From JBHHXR01 sp046757205 (GTDB lineage Bacteria; Pseudomonadota; Alphaproteobacteria; Rhodobacterales; Rhodobacteraceae): DNA of 25,923 bases. The first letter of the stretch is position 1. The number at the start of each line of letters is the position of its first letter. The DNA lies in the NCBI GenBank assembly GCA_046757205.1, contig JBHHXR010000017.1, positions 1 through 25,923 on the forward strand. Reading direction: 5' to 3'. This document shows positions 1 to 7,542 of the stretch, piece after piece. The notes under the pieces are model-generated. The model was not told the origin of the DNA and did no database searches. It worked only from the letters and a program-made list of their open reading frames with translations. Made by a program: the position numbers and the translations under genes.

Positions 1-122
1 CCGCGCGTCTCGGGCGGAAGATCGGATATGATCTGAAGCACGCCGGCGCCGGCGTCCCGCAGCCCCTTTGCGATGCCGGCAAGCTCGTCACCGGTGGCGC
101 CCAGCGAGGGGATCGGCTCGCC
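1..122 (-). CDS. Amidohydrolase-like fragment (N-acyl-D-amino-acid deacylase type), partial
   Basis: Read on the minus strand, about 40 codons give a fluent protein segment: GEPIPSLGATG, then DELAGIAKGL, then AGAGVLQIISDLPPETR. The pattern (Pro-rich turn, DEL-xxIA-GL helix, GxGVLQ-ISD strand) resembles the internal region of amidohydrolase family 3 / N-acyl-D-amino-acid deacylases. That match is from memory of the family and was not searched. The segment runs off the window at base 1. At about base 120 it collides with the end of a LivH reading frame on the other strand, so neither gene is intact here. The preceding minus-strand codons are only the antisense of livH. No catalytic residues lie in the visible part. 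Confidence 0.4.
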
Positions 123-197
123 CGCGACGCGCTGGCCTTCGGCTTTCTTCTCGTCGTGCTGATGATCCGCCCCCAGGGGCTTCTGGGAGGCAGATGA
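117..197 (+). CDS. livH: LivH-type permease, C-terminal end only
   Basis: The last 25 or so codons before the TGA at 195-197 read RDALAFGFLLVVLM then IRPQGLLGGR. This is the classic end of the LivH membrane permease: a final hydrophobic helix followed by the R-P-Q-G-L motif. livM starts three bases after the stop, as in liv operons. Upstream of about base 117 the same frame turns hydrophilic and no longer looks like LivH, although about 270 residues with membrane helices would be expected. The gene is therefore truncated or joined to unrelated DNA at that point. The identity of the tail is fairly secure; the start given is only the approximate break. Confidence 0.55.
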   Translation, partial: LARDALAFGFLLVVLMIRPQGLLGGR

Positions 198-200
198 GCC

Positions 201-1052
201 GTGGCCTACGAGGTAACCCTGATAACCACGATGGCGATCAGCGTGCTGTTCGCGCTCAGCCTGAACTTCATCACCGGGTTCTGCGGCCAGATCAGCCTCG
301 GCCACGCCTCTTTCATGGGCGCCGGCGCCTATGCCGCGGCGATGCTGTCGAAGGCGTCGGTGCCGTTCCTGCTGACGGTGCCGGCGGCGGCGCTGGTCGC
401 CGGCGGTCTGGGGTTTTTCGTCGGGCTGGTCAGCCTCCGGGTGCGCCACGATTTTCTTGCCATAACGACGATGGGCGTGGGATTCCTGTTCGTCGGCATT
501 GTCCGGCAGCAGGATTTTCTCGGTGGCGAGGTCGGCATATCGGGAATTCCCCCCAGCAGGCTGGGCCGCGAGGGTTTCATGGTGCTCTGCGTCCTGCTGG
601 CGGCGGCTTTCGGCGCCTTCTCGCTTTTCGTGCGCCGGTCGTGGATGGGGTTCGTGTTCGATTCGATTGCCGACAACGAGGACGTCAGCCGGATACTGGG
701 CATCGACGCGTCGCGCTACAAGCTGATAGCCTTCGTCATCGGCACGCTGGCGGCGGGCGCGGCCGGGGCGCTCTATGCGCAGCTCTTCCGCTTCGTCGGC
801 CCCGACAGTTTCGGCTTCGTCGAATCGGTCAGCGTGCTGGCCATGGTCATCGTCGGCGGCATCGGGTCGGTCTGGGGGGTCGCCGTGGCGGCGGCGTTGC
901 TGAGCGTGATGCCGATGCTGTTCCAGTTCATCGACGATTACAAGATTCTGGTCTACGGCGGGCTTCTGTTCGCCATGATGCGGTTCGCCCCCGACGGCGT
1001 GGCGGGCATCGTTGCCCGGCAGCTTCGGCGAAACGAGAGGCGGCGGCCGTGA
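201..1052 (+). CDS. livM: LivM-type branched-chain amino acid ABC permease
   Basis: A 283-residue inner-membrane permease of the LivH/LivM class, which would pair with LivH to form the channel of a branched-chain amino acid (or related amide/urea) importer. The segment LNFITGFCGQISLGHASFMG near residues 20-40 is the LivM hallmark, and about eight hydrophobic stretches follow. The cytoplasmic coupling loop is visible as DSIADNEDVSRILGID near residues 150-170. Translation starts with GTG three bases after the livH stop. The stop overlaps the GTG of livG (GTGA), so the genes are coupled. The protein is somewhat shorter than many LivM proteins (about 300-330 aa), mainly at the N-terminus. The true substrate cannot be read from the sequence, and no binding protein gene lies in the window. 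Confidence 0.9.
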   Translation: MAYEVTLITTMAISVLFALSLNFITGFCGQISLGHASFMGAGAYAAAMLSKASVPFLLTVPAAALVAGGLGFFVGLVSLRVRHDFLAITTMGVGFLFVGIVRQQDFLGGEVGISGIPPSRLGREGFMVLCVLLAAAFGAFSLFVRRSWMGFVFDSIADNEDVSRILGIDASRYKLIAFVIGTLAAGAAGALYAQLFRFVGPDSFGFVESVSVLAMVIVGGIGSVWGVAVAAALLSVMPMLFQFIDDYKILVYGGLLFAMMRFAPDGVAGIVARQLRRNERRRP

Positions 1053-1798
1053 GCGCCGTCCTGCAGGTCGAGAACGTGACCGTCCGGTTTGGCGGCGTCA
1101 CCGCGGTCGATGGCGTGTCGCTGAGCATCGGCGAGGGCGATCTCCTCGGCTTCGTCGGCCCCAACGGCGCCGGGAAAACGACGCTGATGAGGGCCATCAC
1201 CGGCATCGTCAGGCCGCAGGCGGGGCGGGTTGTGCTGGAAGGCAGAAGTCTCGACGGCATGTCGATAGACCAGCGGATACGCTGCGGCCTTGCGCTGGCG
1301 CAGCAGATCGTACAGCCGCTGAGGAACATGACCCTTCTCGACAACGTGGCGCTGGCCTGCGGCGGCGCGCGGACCCGAAACCCGCTGGCGGCGATGTTCA
1401 GTTTCGACCGGACCGCCGAGCGGGCGCGAGCGCGCGCGCTTCTGGCGCGCGTCGGGCTCGGGGATGTCGCCGATGCCGAGCCCCGGACCCTGCCGCTTGG
1501 CCAGTTGAAACGGCTCGAGGTGGCGCGCGCCATGGCGCTGAAGCCGAAGCTGCTGCTGCTGGACGAGCCGCTGGCGGGGCTCAATCAGGCCGAGGCGGGC
1601 GCGCTGGCGGATCTCGTTCGGACGCTGAACGACGAGGGGCAGTCGATTCTGCTGATCGAGCACAACCTGCGCGAGGTCATGCGGATTTGTCCCGTCGTCT
1701 ACGCCCAGGACAACGGCCGCCCGCTGGCCTTCGGAAAGGCCGCGGAGGTCATGAAGGATCCGGATTTCCGGGCAGCGTATCTCGGGGGCGGGGCATGA
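1049..1798 (+). CDS. livG: LivG-type ABC transporter ATP-binding protein
   Basis: A 249-residue ATPase, one of two that power the Liv importer at the inner membrane. The Walker A motif GPNGAGKTT is at residues 37-45. The Q-loop region is followed by VQPLRNMTLLDNV, typical of LivG. The signature loop reads LPLGQLKR instead of the textbook LSGGQ, a variation common in LivG proteins. Walker B is LLLLDEPLAGLN and the switch histidine lies in IEHNLREVM. The GTG start at 1049 overlaps the livM stop. An open frame continues upstream but its translation is not LivG-like, so it was not used. The stop overlaps the ATG of livF. Confidence 0.92.
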   Translation: MSAVLQVENVTVRFGGVTAVDGVSLSIGEGDLLGFVGPNGAGKTTLMRAITGIVRPQAGRVVLEGRSLDGMSIDQRIRCGLALAQQIVQPLRNMTLLDNVALACGGARTRNPLAAMFSFDRTAERARARALLARVGLGDVADAEPRTLPLGQLKRLEVARAMALKPKLLLLDEPLAGLNQAEAGALADLVRTLNDEGQSILLIEHNLREVMRICPVVYAQDNGRPLAFGKAAEVMKDPDFRAAYLGGGA

Positions 1799-2499
1799 TG
1801 CTGAAGGTCGAAGGGCTGTCGGCAGGATACGGCAACATCGTCGCCGTGCGGGAGTGTTCGTTTTCGGTCGGTGGCGGCGAAGTCCTGGTCATTCTCGGCG
1901 CCAACGGCGCCGGGAAGACCTCGACCCTGATGGCGCTCATGGGCCTTGTCACCCGCATGGCCGGGACCATCATCATGGCGGGGCAGGATATTTCGGATGC
2001 GCCGGTGGAGAAACGCGTTCGCATGGGCCTGTCGCTGGTTCCCGAGGGGCGCCGGGTATTTCCCGATCTCTCGGTGAGGGAAAACCTCATGATCGGCGGG
2101 CACAGCGTGTCGCGGCCGGTTCTCAGCCGCGGCATCGGCCGGGTCTTCGGCTATTTTCCCAGGCTTGGCGACCGCGCCGATCAGCCGGCCGGCTCGCTTT
2201 CCGGCGGCGAGCAGCAGATGCTGGCCATGGGCCGGGCGCTGGTTCCCGAACCGACGGTTCTGATCGTCGACGAATTGTCGCTCGGCCTGATGCCGAAGGT
2301 TGTCGACAAGTGCTACCAGGTGTTGCATCGACTGCGCAGCGACGGCCTGACCATCATTCTGGTGGAGCAGGATACCGAGCGGGCACTGGCGGCCGCCGAC
2401 CGCGTCTGCATCCTTGAAGCCGGCAACCTGACATGGTCCGGCTCCGCCGAGGAGGCGAGGAACCGCAGCACACTGGCCGAAGGCGTGCTGGGCGTATAG
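1795..2499 (+). CDS. livF: LivF-type ABC transporter ATP-binding protein
   Basis: The second ATPase of the importer, 234 residues. Walker A is GANGAGKTS near residue 36, the signature is LSGGEQQMLAMGRAL, and the H-loop position carries Gln in VEQDTERAL, as is normal for LivF. PEGRRVFPDLSVRENL is the LivF-typical segment. Walker B reads LIVDELSLGLMP, so the usual Pro after the catalytic Glu is Leu; the catalytic Asp-Glu pair is intact. The start is one of two adjacent ATGs (1795 or 1798); 1795 overlaps the livG stop as ATGA. About 115 bases separate it from the kinase gene downstream, so co-transcription with that gene is possible but unproven. Confidence 0.92.
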   Translation: MMLKVEGLSAGYGNIVAVRECSFSVGGGEVLVILGANGAGKTSTLMALMGLVTRMAGTIIMAGQDISDAPVEKRVRMGLSLVPEGRRVFPDLSVRENLMIGGHSVSRPVLSRGIGRVFGYFPRLGDRADQPAGSLSGGEQQMLAMGRALVPEPTVLIVDELSLGLMPKVVDKCYQVLHRLRSDGLTIILVEQDTERALAAADRVCILEAGNLTWSGSAEEARNRSTLAEGVLGV

Positions 2500-2615
2500 G
2501 CGCGGTCGCTGCCCGCCGGGCACGGCGGCCGGCAGCACCGGCGCTTGCCGACCCGGTGTCGAAGTCCACCGGCAAGGGCCGGACGGCAGGAAGGGGCGAA
2601 ACAGTGGAGAAACCG

Positions 2616-4529
2616 ATGGCCAGACCGCTCGACCTCATCACCATCGGACGCGCGTCGGTGGACCTCTACGGCAGCCAGATCGGCGGCCGGCTGGAGGATA
2701 TGGGAAGTTTCGAGAAATACATCGGCGGTTCACCCACCAACATCGCCGCCGGCACCGCGCGGCTCGGCCTGCGCTCGGCGCTGATCACCCGCGTCGGTGA
2801 CGAGCACATGGGCCGCTTCATCCGCGAGGAACTGGAACGCGAGGGCGTCGATGTCACCGGCGTAAGGACCGACCCCGAACGGCTGACCGCGCTGGTGCTC
2901 CTCGGCATCCGCGACCGCGAACGCTTCCCGCTGATCTTCTACCGCGAGAACTGCGCCGACATGGCGCTGAGCGAGCAGGACATCGATCCGGACTTCATCG
3001 CCTCGGCACGCGCCGTGGTCGCCACCGGCACCCATCTGAGCCATCCCCGCACCGAAGCGGCAATACTCAAGGCGCTGTCGGTCGCCCGCGACCGCGGGGC
3101 GCGGACGGCGCTCGATATCGACTATCGCCCGAATCTTTGGGGGCTCGCCGGGCACGGCGCGGGCGAAAGCCGGTTCATCGCGTCCGACGACGTGACCGGG
3201 AAACTTCAGGCCACCCTGCACCTGTTCGATCTGATCGTCGGCACCGAAGAGGAGTTTCACATCGCCGGCGGCACCACCGACACCATCGCCGCGCTGCGCG
3301 CCGTACGCGCGCTGAGCGGCGCCACGCTGGTCTGCAAGCGCGGCCCGATGGGAGCGGCGGCGTTCCCCGAGGCCATCCCCGCCACGCTCGACGAAGGCGA
3401 GGCCGGGGAGGGCTTCCCGATCGAGGTATTCAACGTGCTGGGCGCCGGCGACGGCTTCATGTCGGGCCTTCTGAAGGGCTGGCTGGACGGCGAGGACTGG
3501 CCGACCTCGCTCGCCTACGCCAACGCCTGCGGCGCCTTTGCCGTCAGCCGCCACGGCTGCACGCCGGCCTATCCCAGTTGGCAGGAACTGCGGTTCTTCC
3601 TCGAACGCGGCATCACGACCCCTGCCCTGCGCAACGACGCCGAGCTGGAACAGCTTCACTGGTCCACCAACCGCAAGGGCGACTGGTCGAGCTTGCGGGT
3701 ATTCGCCTTCGACCACCGCATGCAGTTCGAGGAGATGCCCGGCGCGACGGCGGAAGGGATCGGCACATTCAAGGAACTGTGTCTCGACGCCTGCGCCTCG
3801 GTCGCCTCCGGCCGCCCGGGCCACGGCATCCTGTGCGACGCAAGGCTGGGACGCGACGCGCTGGCCAGGGCTGCCGGGCAGGGGCTCTGGATCGGCCGGC
3901 CGGTGGAATTGCCGGGCTCCCGTCCGCTGAGCCTGGAGCCGGACATCGGGCCCGACTGTGGCGGCCTGTCGGAATGGCCGCGCAACCACGTGGTGAAATG
4001 CCTGTGCTTCTGCCACCCCGATGACGACGACGCCATGTGGGCCGAACAGGAGAGCGTCATCGAAAGGCTGTTCGCCGCGGCGCGCCGCAACCGGCTGGAA
4101 TTCCTGCTGGAGGTGATCCCGTCGAAGGTGGGCGACGTGGACGACACGACGACACCCGACATCATCCGGCGTATCTACGATCTCGGCGTTTTTCCCGACT
4201 GGTGGAAGCTGGAGCCGTTTCGCTCCGACACCGCGTGGCGCAACGCCTGCGGCGCCATCACCGGCAACGACGCCCACACCCGCGGCATCGTGGTGCTGGG
4301 GCTCGACGCGCCGGCGGAAGAGCTCTCGGAAAGTTTCGCGCTGGCCGCCCGGCACGATCTGGTAAAGGGTTTCGCCGTCGGACGAACCATCTTCGGCGAC
4401 GTCGCGCGGCGCTGGATGCTGGGCCGGATTTCCGACGGTGACGCCGTCGCCGAGATGGCGCGAAACTACCGCGCGCTCTGCGATGTCTGGGACGCCGCGC
4501 GCGCCGCCGCACGGCAAGGATCCGCATGA
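2616..4529 (+). CDS. iolC: 5-dehydro-2-deoxygluconokinase (IolC) fused to DUF2090 domain
   Basis: A 637-residue two-domain protein. Residues 1 to about 325 are a PfkB/ribokinase-type kinase: ITIGRASVDLYG at the N-terminus, GGSPTNIAAGTARLG near 36 (PfkB signature 1), and GAGDGF near 275 with the catalytic Asp. The IolC-typical stretch DMGSFEKYIGG supports phosphorylation of 5-dehydro-2-deoxy-D-gluconate in myo-inositol catabolism. Residues about 335-637 match DUF2090, with VFAFDHRMQFEEM and VFPDWWKLEPF; it has a TIM-barrel aldolase-like fold and is often annotated as the next-step aldolase. The ATG at 2616 has GGAG six bases upstream. A GTG at 2604 behind AAGGGG is a possible alternative adding four residues. 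No other iol genes are in the window. Confidence 0.88.
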   Translation: MARPLDLITIGRASVDLYGSQIGGRLEDMGSFEKYIGGSPTNIAAGTARLGLRSALITRVGDEHMGRFIREELEREGVDVTGVRTDPERLTALVLLGIRDRERFPLIFYRENCADMALSEQDIDPDFIASARAVVATGTHLSHPRTEAAILKALSVARDRGARTALDIDYRPNLWGLAGHGAGESRFIASDDVTGKLQATLHLFDLIVGTEEEFHIAGGTTDTIAALRAVRALSGATLVCKRGPMGAAAFPEAIPATLDEGEAGEGFPIEVFNVLGAGDGFMSGLLKGWLDGEDWPTSLAYANACGAFAVSRHGCTPAYPSWQELRFFLERGITTPALRNDAELEQLHWSTNRKGDWSSLRVFAFDHRMQFEEMPGATAEGIGTFKELCLDACASVASGRPGHGILCDARLGRDALARAAGQGLWIGRPVELPGSRPLSLEPDIGPDCGGLSEWPRNHVVKCLCFCHPDDDDAMWAEQESVIERLFAAARRNRLEFLLEVIPSKVGDVDDTTTPDIIRRIYDLGVFPDWWKLEPFRSDTAWRNACGAITGNDAHTRGIVVLGLDAPAEELSESFALAARHDLVKGFAVGRTIFGDVARRWMLGRISDGDAVAEMARNYRALCDVWDAARAAARQGSA

Positions 4530-4535
4530 CCGCGT

Positions 4536-4549
4536 TGCGCCGCGGCGCA
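4536..4549 (+). terminator. Palindromic hairpin after iolC
   Basis: A perfect 14-base palindrome (TGCGCCGCGGCGCA) begins six bases after the iolC stop, in the 51-base gap between two convergent genes. It could fold into a short GC hairpin. There is no T tract, so it would at best be a weak or Rho-assisted terminator. Confidence 0.22.
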
Positions 4550-4580
4550 GTTCAGCCGGTAGTGCGGATCGGCCGGGAAC

Positions 4581-6098
4581 CTACGGAACCAGTTGCAGCA
4601 ACGCCTGCACCCGCTGCCAGGCTCGGTCAGCCGCCGCGAGATACACGCCCTTGCGATGTACAATCCGTTGCTGGATCGGGGGCATATGATTTTGGACCTG
4701 GCTCATCCCCTCGGCCAGGGAATTGTCCGGGATAAAGACCGCGATCCTGAAATCAAGAATGTCCTTGAGACTCCATCGCGCGGCGCACAACACCACGGAC
4801 GTCACGATGAGATCGGCATCACCGCGCCGCAGACCTGGCTGATCGTTGAGAAACGGCTCAATCCGCCCCTGATCGTCAAGGATTCCAACGAAATTGCTGG
4901 CCAATCCTCCTGAACCCTCGCACAATGTTTGGATCACCGTTGGCCCGATAGGGGAAGAATCGCCGCCGCCTGGAGGAAAGCTCGCCAGACCGCTGCGCAA
5001 CAGCGTGATACCGTCGCTGAATGCTGTCAGATCGACCGCCAGTCTCACGGAGGCCACCCTGGCGTTGAACTGGTGCTCGCGTAGCCGGCTCGAATTCATG
5101 ATCGTTTCGAAATGGCGGCCCGGACGGGGCGGGATCTCCGCACCCCGGTCCCTTATTCCCAAATCCGACGCAAGCATTGCATCGAACAGAACGCCCGTTT
5201 CCGCCACGATACTGTTGGCAACGCCCAGCGATGTATCGATATGCGTCCTGAACTGGTTGAGCCAATTAGCTTTGGCGGTCATATCGCCCGGCAAGGTGAC
5301 CAGAACCGTCTGATTGGGAAGACCAAAGTTTATCAGGCCGTTTGTCGCATCCGCCAGATCGTTCCGCAATTGCCAGACCGGCGGAAGTCCATCCACGAGA
5401 CTGACATAGAACCGATCAAGCAGGACGGCGCAATCGCGATGCTTGAGGTTGTGCCGATAGGTTCTGGAAAGCTGCAGGACTTGTTCCTGGATGGCGCGTG
5501 CGAGGCCGTATTCCGCCATCGCCGGCCTGACACCCGTGTGCAGCGATGATAGCAGGTTATCTCCCGCTATCCGGTTGATCAGTTCAGATCGTGTTTGCAG
5601 GGCAGAATCGCCGATCGCGATCAGCGCGGCCCTAAACGCGGCGCTTCGCGCATCGTCGAAGGACATGCCGATCGTCCCGCCGCCGGACCTTTCCTTCTTG
5701 CAGACGGCCAGATCCGGAGCAAAAAGGCAGATGTCGCTACTGTCGGAGCGTCGCAACGAACTGTCGTTCTTGTTCTTTCCGACGCAGAGCTTGGGGTATT
5801 GCAGGCACAACCCGGCGTCCAATGGCGGCGATGCGCGCGATGCGCTGCCAGTGAGGATCAGTGCTTTGTTGTAGCGGCTGTTTGCGGTTGCGGCAGTCGC
5901 ATCGACGTAGTCTTGAAGGCGGTCGCGAAGGTCGGTTCGAAGAAATTCCGCCCGGGTGTCCTCCTGAGGCGTGTTTTGCGACGCGCAAGGCGACGGCACC
6001 TGCGCGTCAACCACCGCCGGAGCAATCGACAAAAGCAATGAAATGGTCAATGTGAAAGGTCTAAGTCCTGGGTGAATTCGGTGTTTTGGATGTGCCAT
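4581..6098 (-). CDS. Secreted protein of unknown function with eight cysteines
   Basis: I do not recognise this 505-residue protein. The ATG at 6098 has GGAG eight bases upstream, and the resulting N-terminus is a Sec signal peptide: basic residues to R13, hydrophobic core TLTISLLLSIAPAVV, probable cleavage after VDA at residue 32. The mature part has eight cysteines. Four of them cluster in the first quarter (CLQYPKLC, then DICLF and AVCKK), which suggests disulphides in the periplasm or outside. The rest is mostly helical in appearance, with no further membrane span and no familiar catalytic motif. Base composition is visibly less G+C rich than its neighbours, with more A/T at third positions, so acquisition by transfer is plausible. 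It stands alone, convergent with iolC and separated from hisC by 340 bases. Confidence 0.78.
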   Translation of the reverse strand: MAHPKHRIHPGLRPFTLTISLLLSIAPAVVDAQVPSPCASQNTPQEDTRAEFLRTDLRDRLQDYVDATAATANSRYNKALILTGSASRASPPLDAGLCLQYPKLCVGKNKNDSSLRRSDSSDICLFAPDLAVCKKERSGGGTIGMSFDDARSAAFRAALIAIGDSALQTRSELINRIAGDNLLSSLHTGVRPAMAEYGLARAIQEQVLQLSRTYRHNLKHRDCAVLLDRFYVSLVDGLPPVWQLRNDLADATNGLINFGLPNQTVLVTLPGDMTAKANWLNQFRTHIDTSLGVANSIVAETGVLFDAMLASDLGIRDRGAEIPPRPGRHFETIMNSSRLREHQFNARVASVRLAVDLTAFSDGITLLRSGLASFPPGGGDSSPIGPTVIQTLCEGSGGLASNFVGILDDQGRIEPFLNDQPGLRRGDADLIVTSVVLCAARWSLKDILDFRIAVFIPDNSLAEGMSQVQNHMPPIQQRIVHRKGVYLAAADRAWQRVQALLQLVP

Positions 6099-6438
6099 AT
6101 GGAATTCTCCATTTCCTGAAATTGCTTGGCGCACGAAGAATATCACAAAATCAGAAGCCGGGTTCATCTAAGGAGGAAATTGCCAAATCACCGAAAAGCG
6201 CTGCGGGCAGTTCTGCAGGCCGGTCGGACCGCCCGCGGCACGCAATCGATCGCCCACGGGACGGACTATCCGGAATTGTTGGGCCGGTCGGGTTCCTGCG
6301 CCACGCTTCGGTTGCCCCGCCGATCGAAAATCGGTGCCTGAACTGATCCTCGTTAACTATTTGTATTAAAACGATATCTAATACTTACTTACATTTTCCA
6401 CCCGGGGGCCCGGTCATTGTCCGGGTTTCCGCAAACGG
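6099..6438. other. Intergenic region between secreted-protein gene and hisC
   Basis: This 340-base stretch contains no gene I can support. Bases 6107-6110 hold the ribosome binding site (GGAG on minus) of the secreted-protein gene. A TAAGGAGG sequence on + at 6169-6176 is not followed by a well-spaced start codon. The part around 6345-6400 is strikingly A+T rich for this genome and may hold promoter or regulatory sequence. A 5-bp GC inverted repeat at 6409-6425 lies just beyond the hisC stop and has no T tract. Confidence 0.5.
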
Positions 6439-7542
6439 TCAGGCAATCGCCGCCAGCGCTTCGGGCAGCACCGTCTCGAACAGATCGAGATCGGCTTTCG
6501 TTCCTGCCGACACACGGATGCAGCGGTCCTGCGGCGCGATGAAGGGCATGCGCACGAAGATGTCGCGGCTGGCCAGTTCACCGACAAGCGAGCGGGCGAA
6601 ATCGCCGTCCCGGCGGCAGTCGATGGCGACGAAATTGGTGGCCGAAGCCAGCGGCGCGAGGTCGCTGGCGCGTGCGATGGCGGCGATCCGGTCGCGCGCG
6701 GCCGCGACACGCGCCAGCATCTCCGTCAGCCAGTCCCCGTCCTCCAGCGCCGCCAGCGCCCCGGCCTGCGCGATCCGGTTCATGCCGAAATGGTTGCGCA
6801 CCTTGTTGAACGCGGAGATCAGCCCGGCCTCGGCGATGGCGTAGCCAACCCGTGCCCCGGCCATGCCATAGGCCTTGGAAAAGGTGCGCATGCGGATCAC
6901 GCGGGGATCGGTCACGTCGATCGGCGGCGCGGTGCCCTCGGGCGCGAAGTCGAGGTAGGCCTCGTCGAGGCAGAGCACGCTGCCCTCCGGCACCGCATCT
7001 ATCAACTCCTGCACCCTGGCCGCGTCGTGCCAGGTACCCATCGGGTTGTCGGGGTTGGCGAAAAAGGCCAGCGGCGCCCCGGTCTCCCGCAGCTTCGCGG
7101 CGAGCGCCGCGGGATCCTCGCGGTCGTCGCGGTAGGGCACGGTTTCCAGCCGCCCGCCGTAGCCCGCGACATGGAAATTGAACGTCGGATAGGCGCCCAG
7201 CGAGGTGACGACCGGCGTCCCCGGCGAAACCAGCAGCCGCACGAGGTACCCCAGCAAACCGTCGATCCCCTCGCCGACCATGACGTTCGGCGGACCGACA
7301 CCGAGACGCGCCGCCAGCGCTTCGCGCAGATCGTGGTTTTCCGGATCGCCGTATTTCCAGACATCGCCCGCCGCCGCCGCCATGGCCGCCGCCGCTTTCG
7401 GCGACGGGCCGAACACGTTCTCGTTGGCGCCGATCCGGGCGCGGAAGGCGCGGCCGCGGGCGCGCTCCTGCGTTTCCGGGCCGACGAAGGGAACGGTGGC
7501 AGGCAGGGTTCTCGCAAGTTCGGTGTATCTCGGTCCGCTCAT
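6439..7542 (-). CDS. hisC: HisC-like histidinol-phosphate aminotransferase
   Basis: A 367-residue fold-type I PLP aminotransferase of the HisC family. It would transfer an amino group between glutamate and imidazole-acetol phosphate in histidine synthesis, or act on an aromatic keto acid. Visible motifs are ANPDNPMGTWH (cofactor Asn-Pro region), CLDEAYLDFA with the pyridoxal-nitrogen Asp and Tyr, RTFSKAYGMAGARVGYA near residue 222 with the Schiff-base Lys, and a late Arg in CIRVSAGT that holds the substrate carboxylate or phosphate. The ATG at 7542 overlaps the stop of the exporter gene as ATGA and is preceded by GGAAGG, so translation is probably coupled. No other his genes are nearby, so the physiological substrate is less certain than the family. 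Confidence 0.82.
   Translation of the reverse strand: MSGPRYTELARTLPATVPFVGPETQERARGRAFRARIGANENVFGPSPKAAAAMAAAAGDVWKYGDPENHDLREALAARLGVGPPNVMVGEGIDGLLGYLVRLLVSPGTPVVTSLGAYPTFNFHVAGYGGRLETVPYRDDREDPAALAAKLRETGAPLAFFANPDNPMGTWHDAARVQELIDAVPEGSVLCLDEAYLDFAPEGTAPPIDVTDPRVIRMRTFSKAYGMAGARVGYAIAEAGLISAFNKVRNHFGMNRIAQAGALAALEDGDWLTEMLARVAAARDRIAAIARASDLAPLASATNFVAIDCRRDGDFARSLVGELASRDIFVRMPFIAPQDRCIRVSAGTKADLDLFETVLPEALAAIA

Noticed and set aside
68..1048. Long open frame upstream of and in frame with livG
   Set aside because: Its translation is Arg/Gly-rich and unlike any ABC ATPase, and it lies antisense-frame to the convincing livM. livG starts at the GTG at 1049.
2730..4517. 595-codon open frame antisense to iolC
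   Set aside because: It is a by-product of high G+C. The opposite strand encodes a clear IolC-DUF2090 protein and the antisense translation has no recognisable motif.
6126..6341. Small + strand ORF with TAAGGAGG inside it
   Set aside because: The ribosome-binding-like sequence is only three bases from a TTG and the product is basic and unstructured. The same bases read on minus resemble the 3' end of 16S rRNA, but no rRNA sequence surrounds them.
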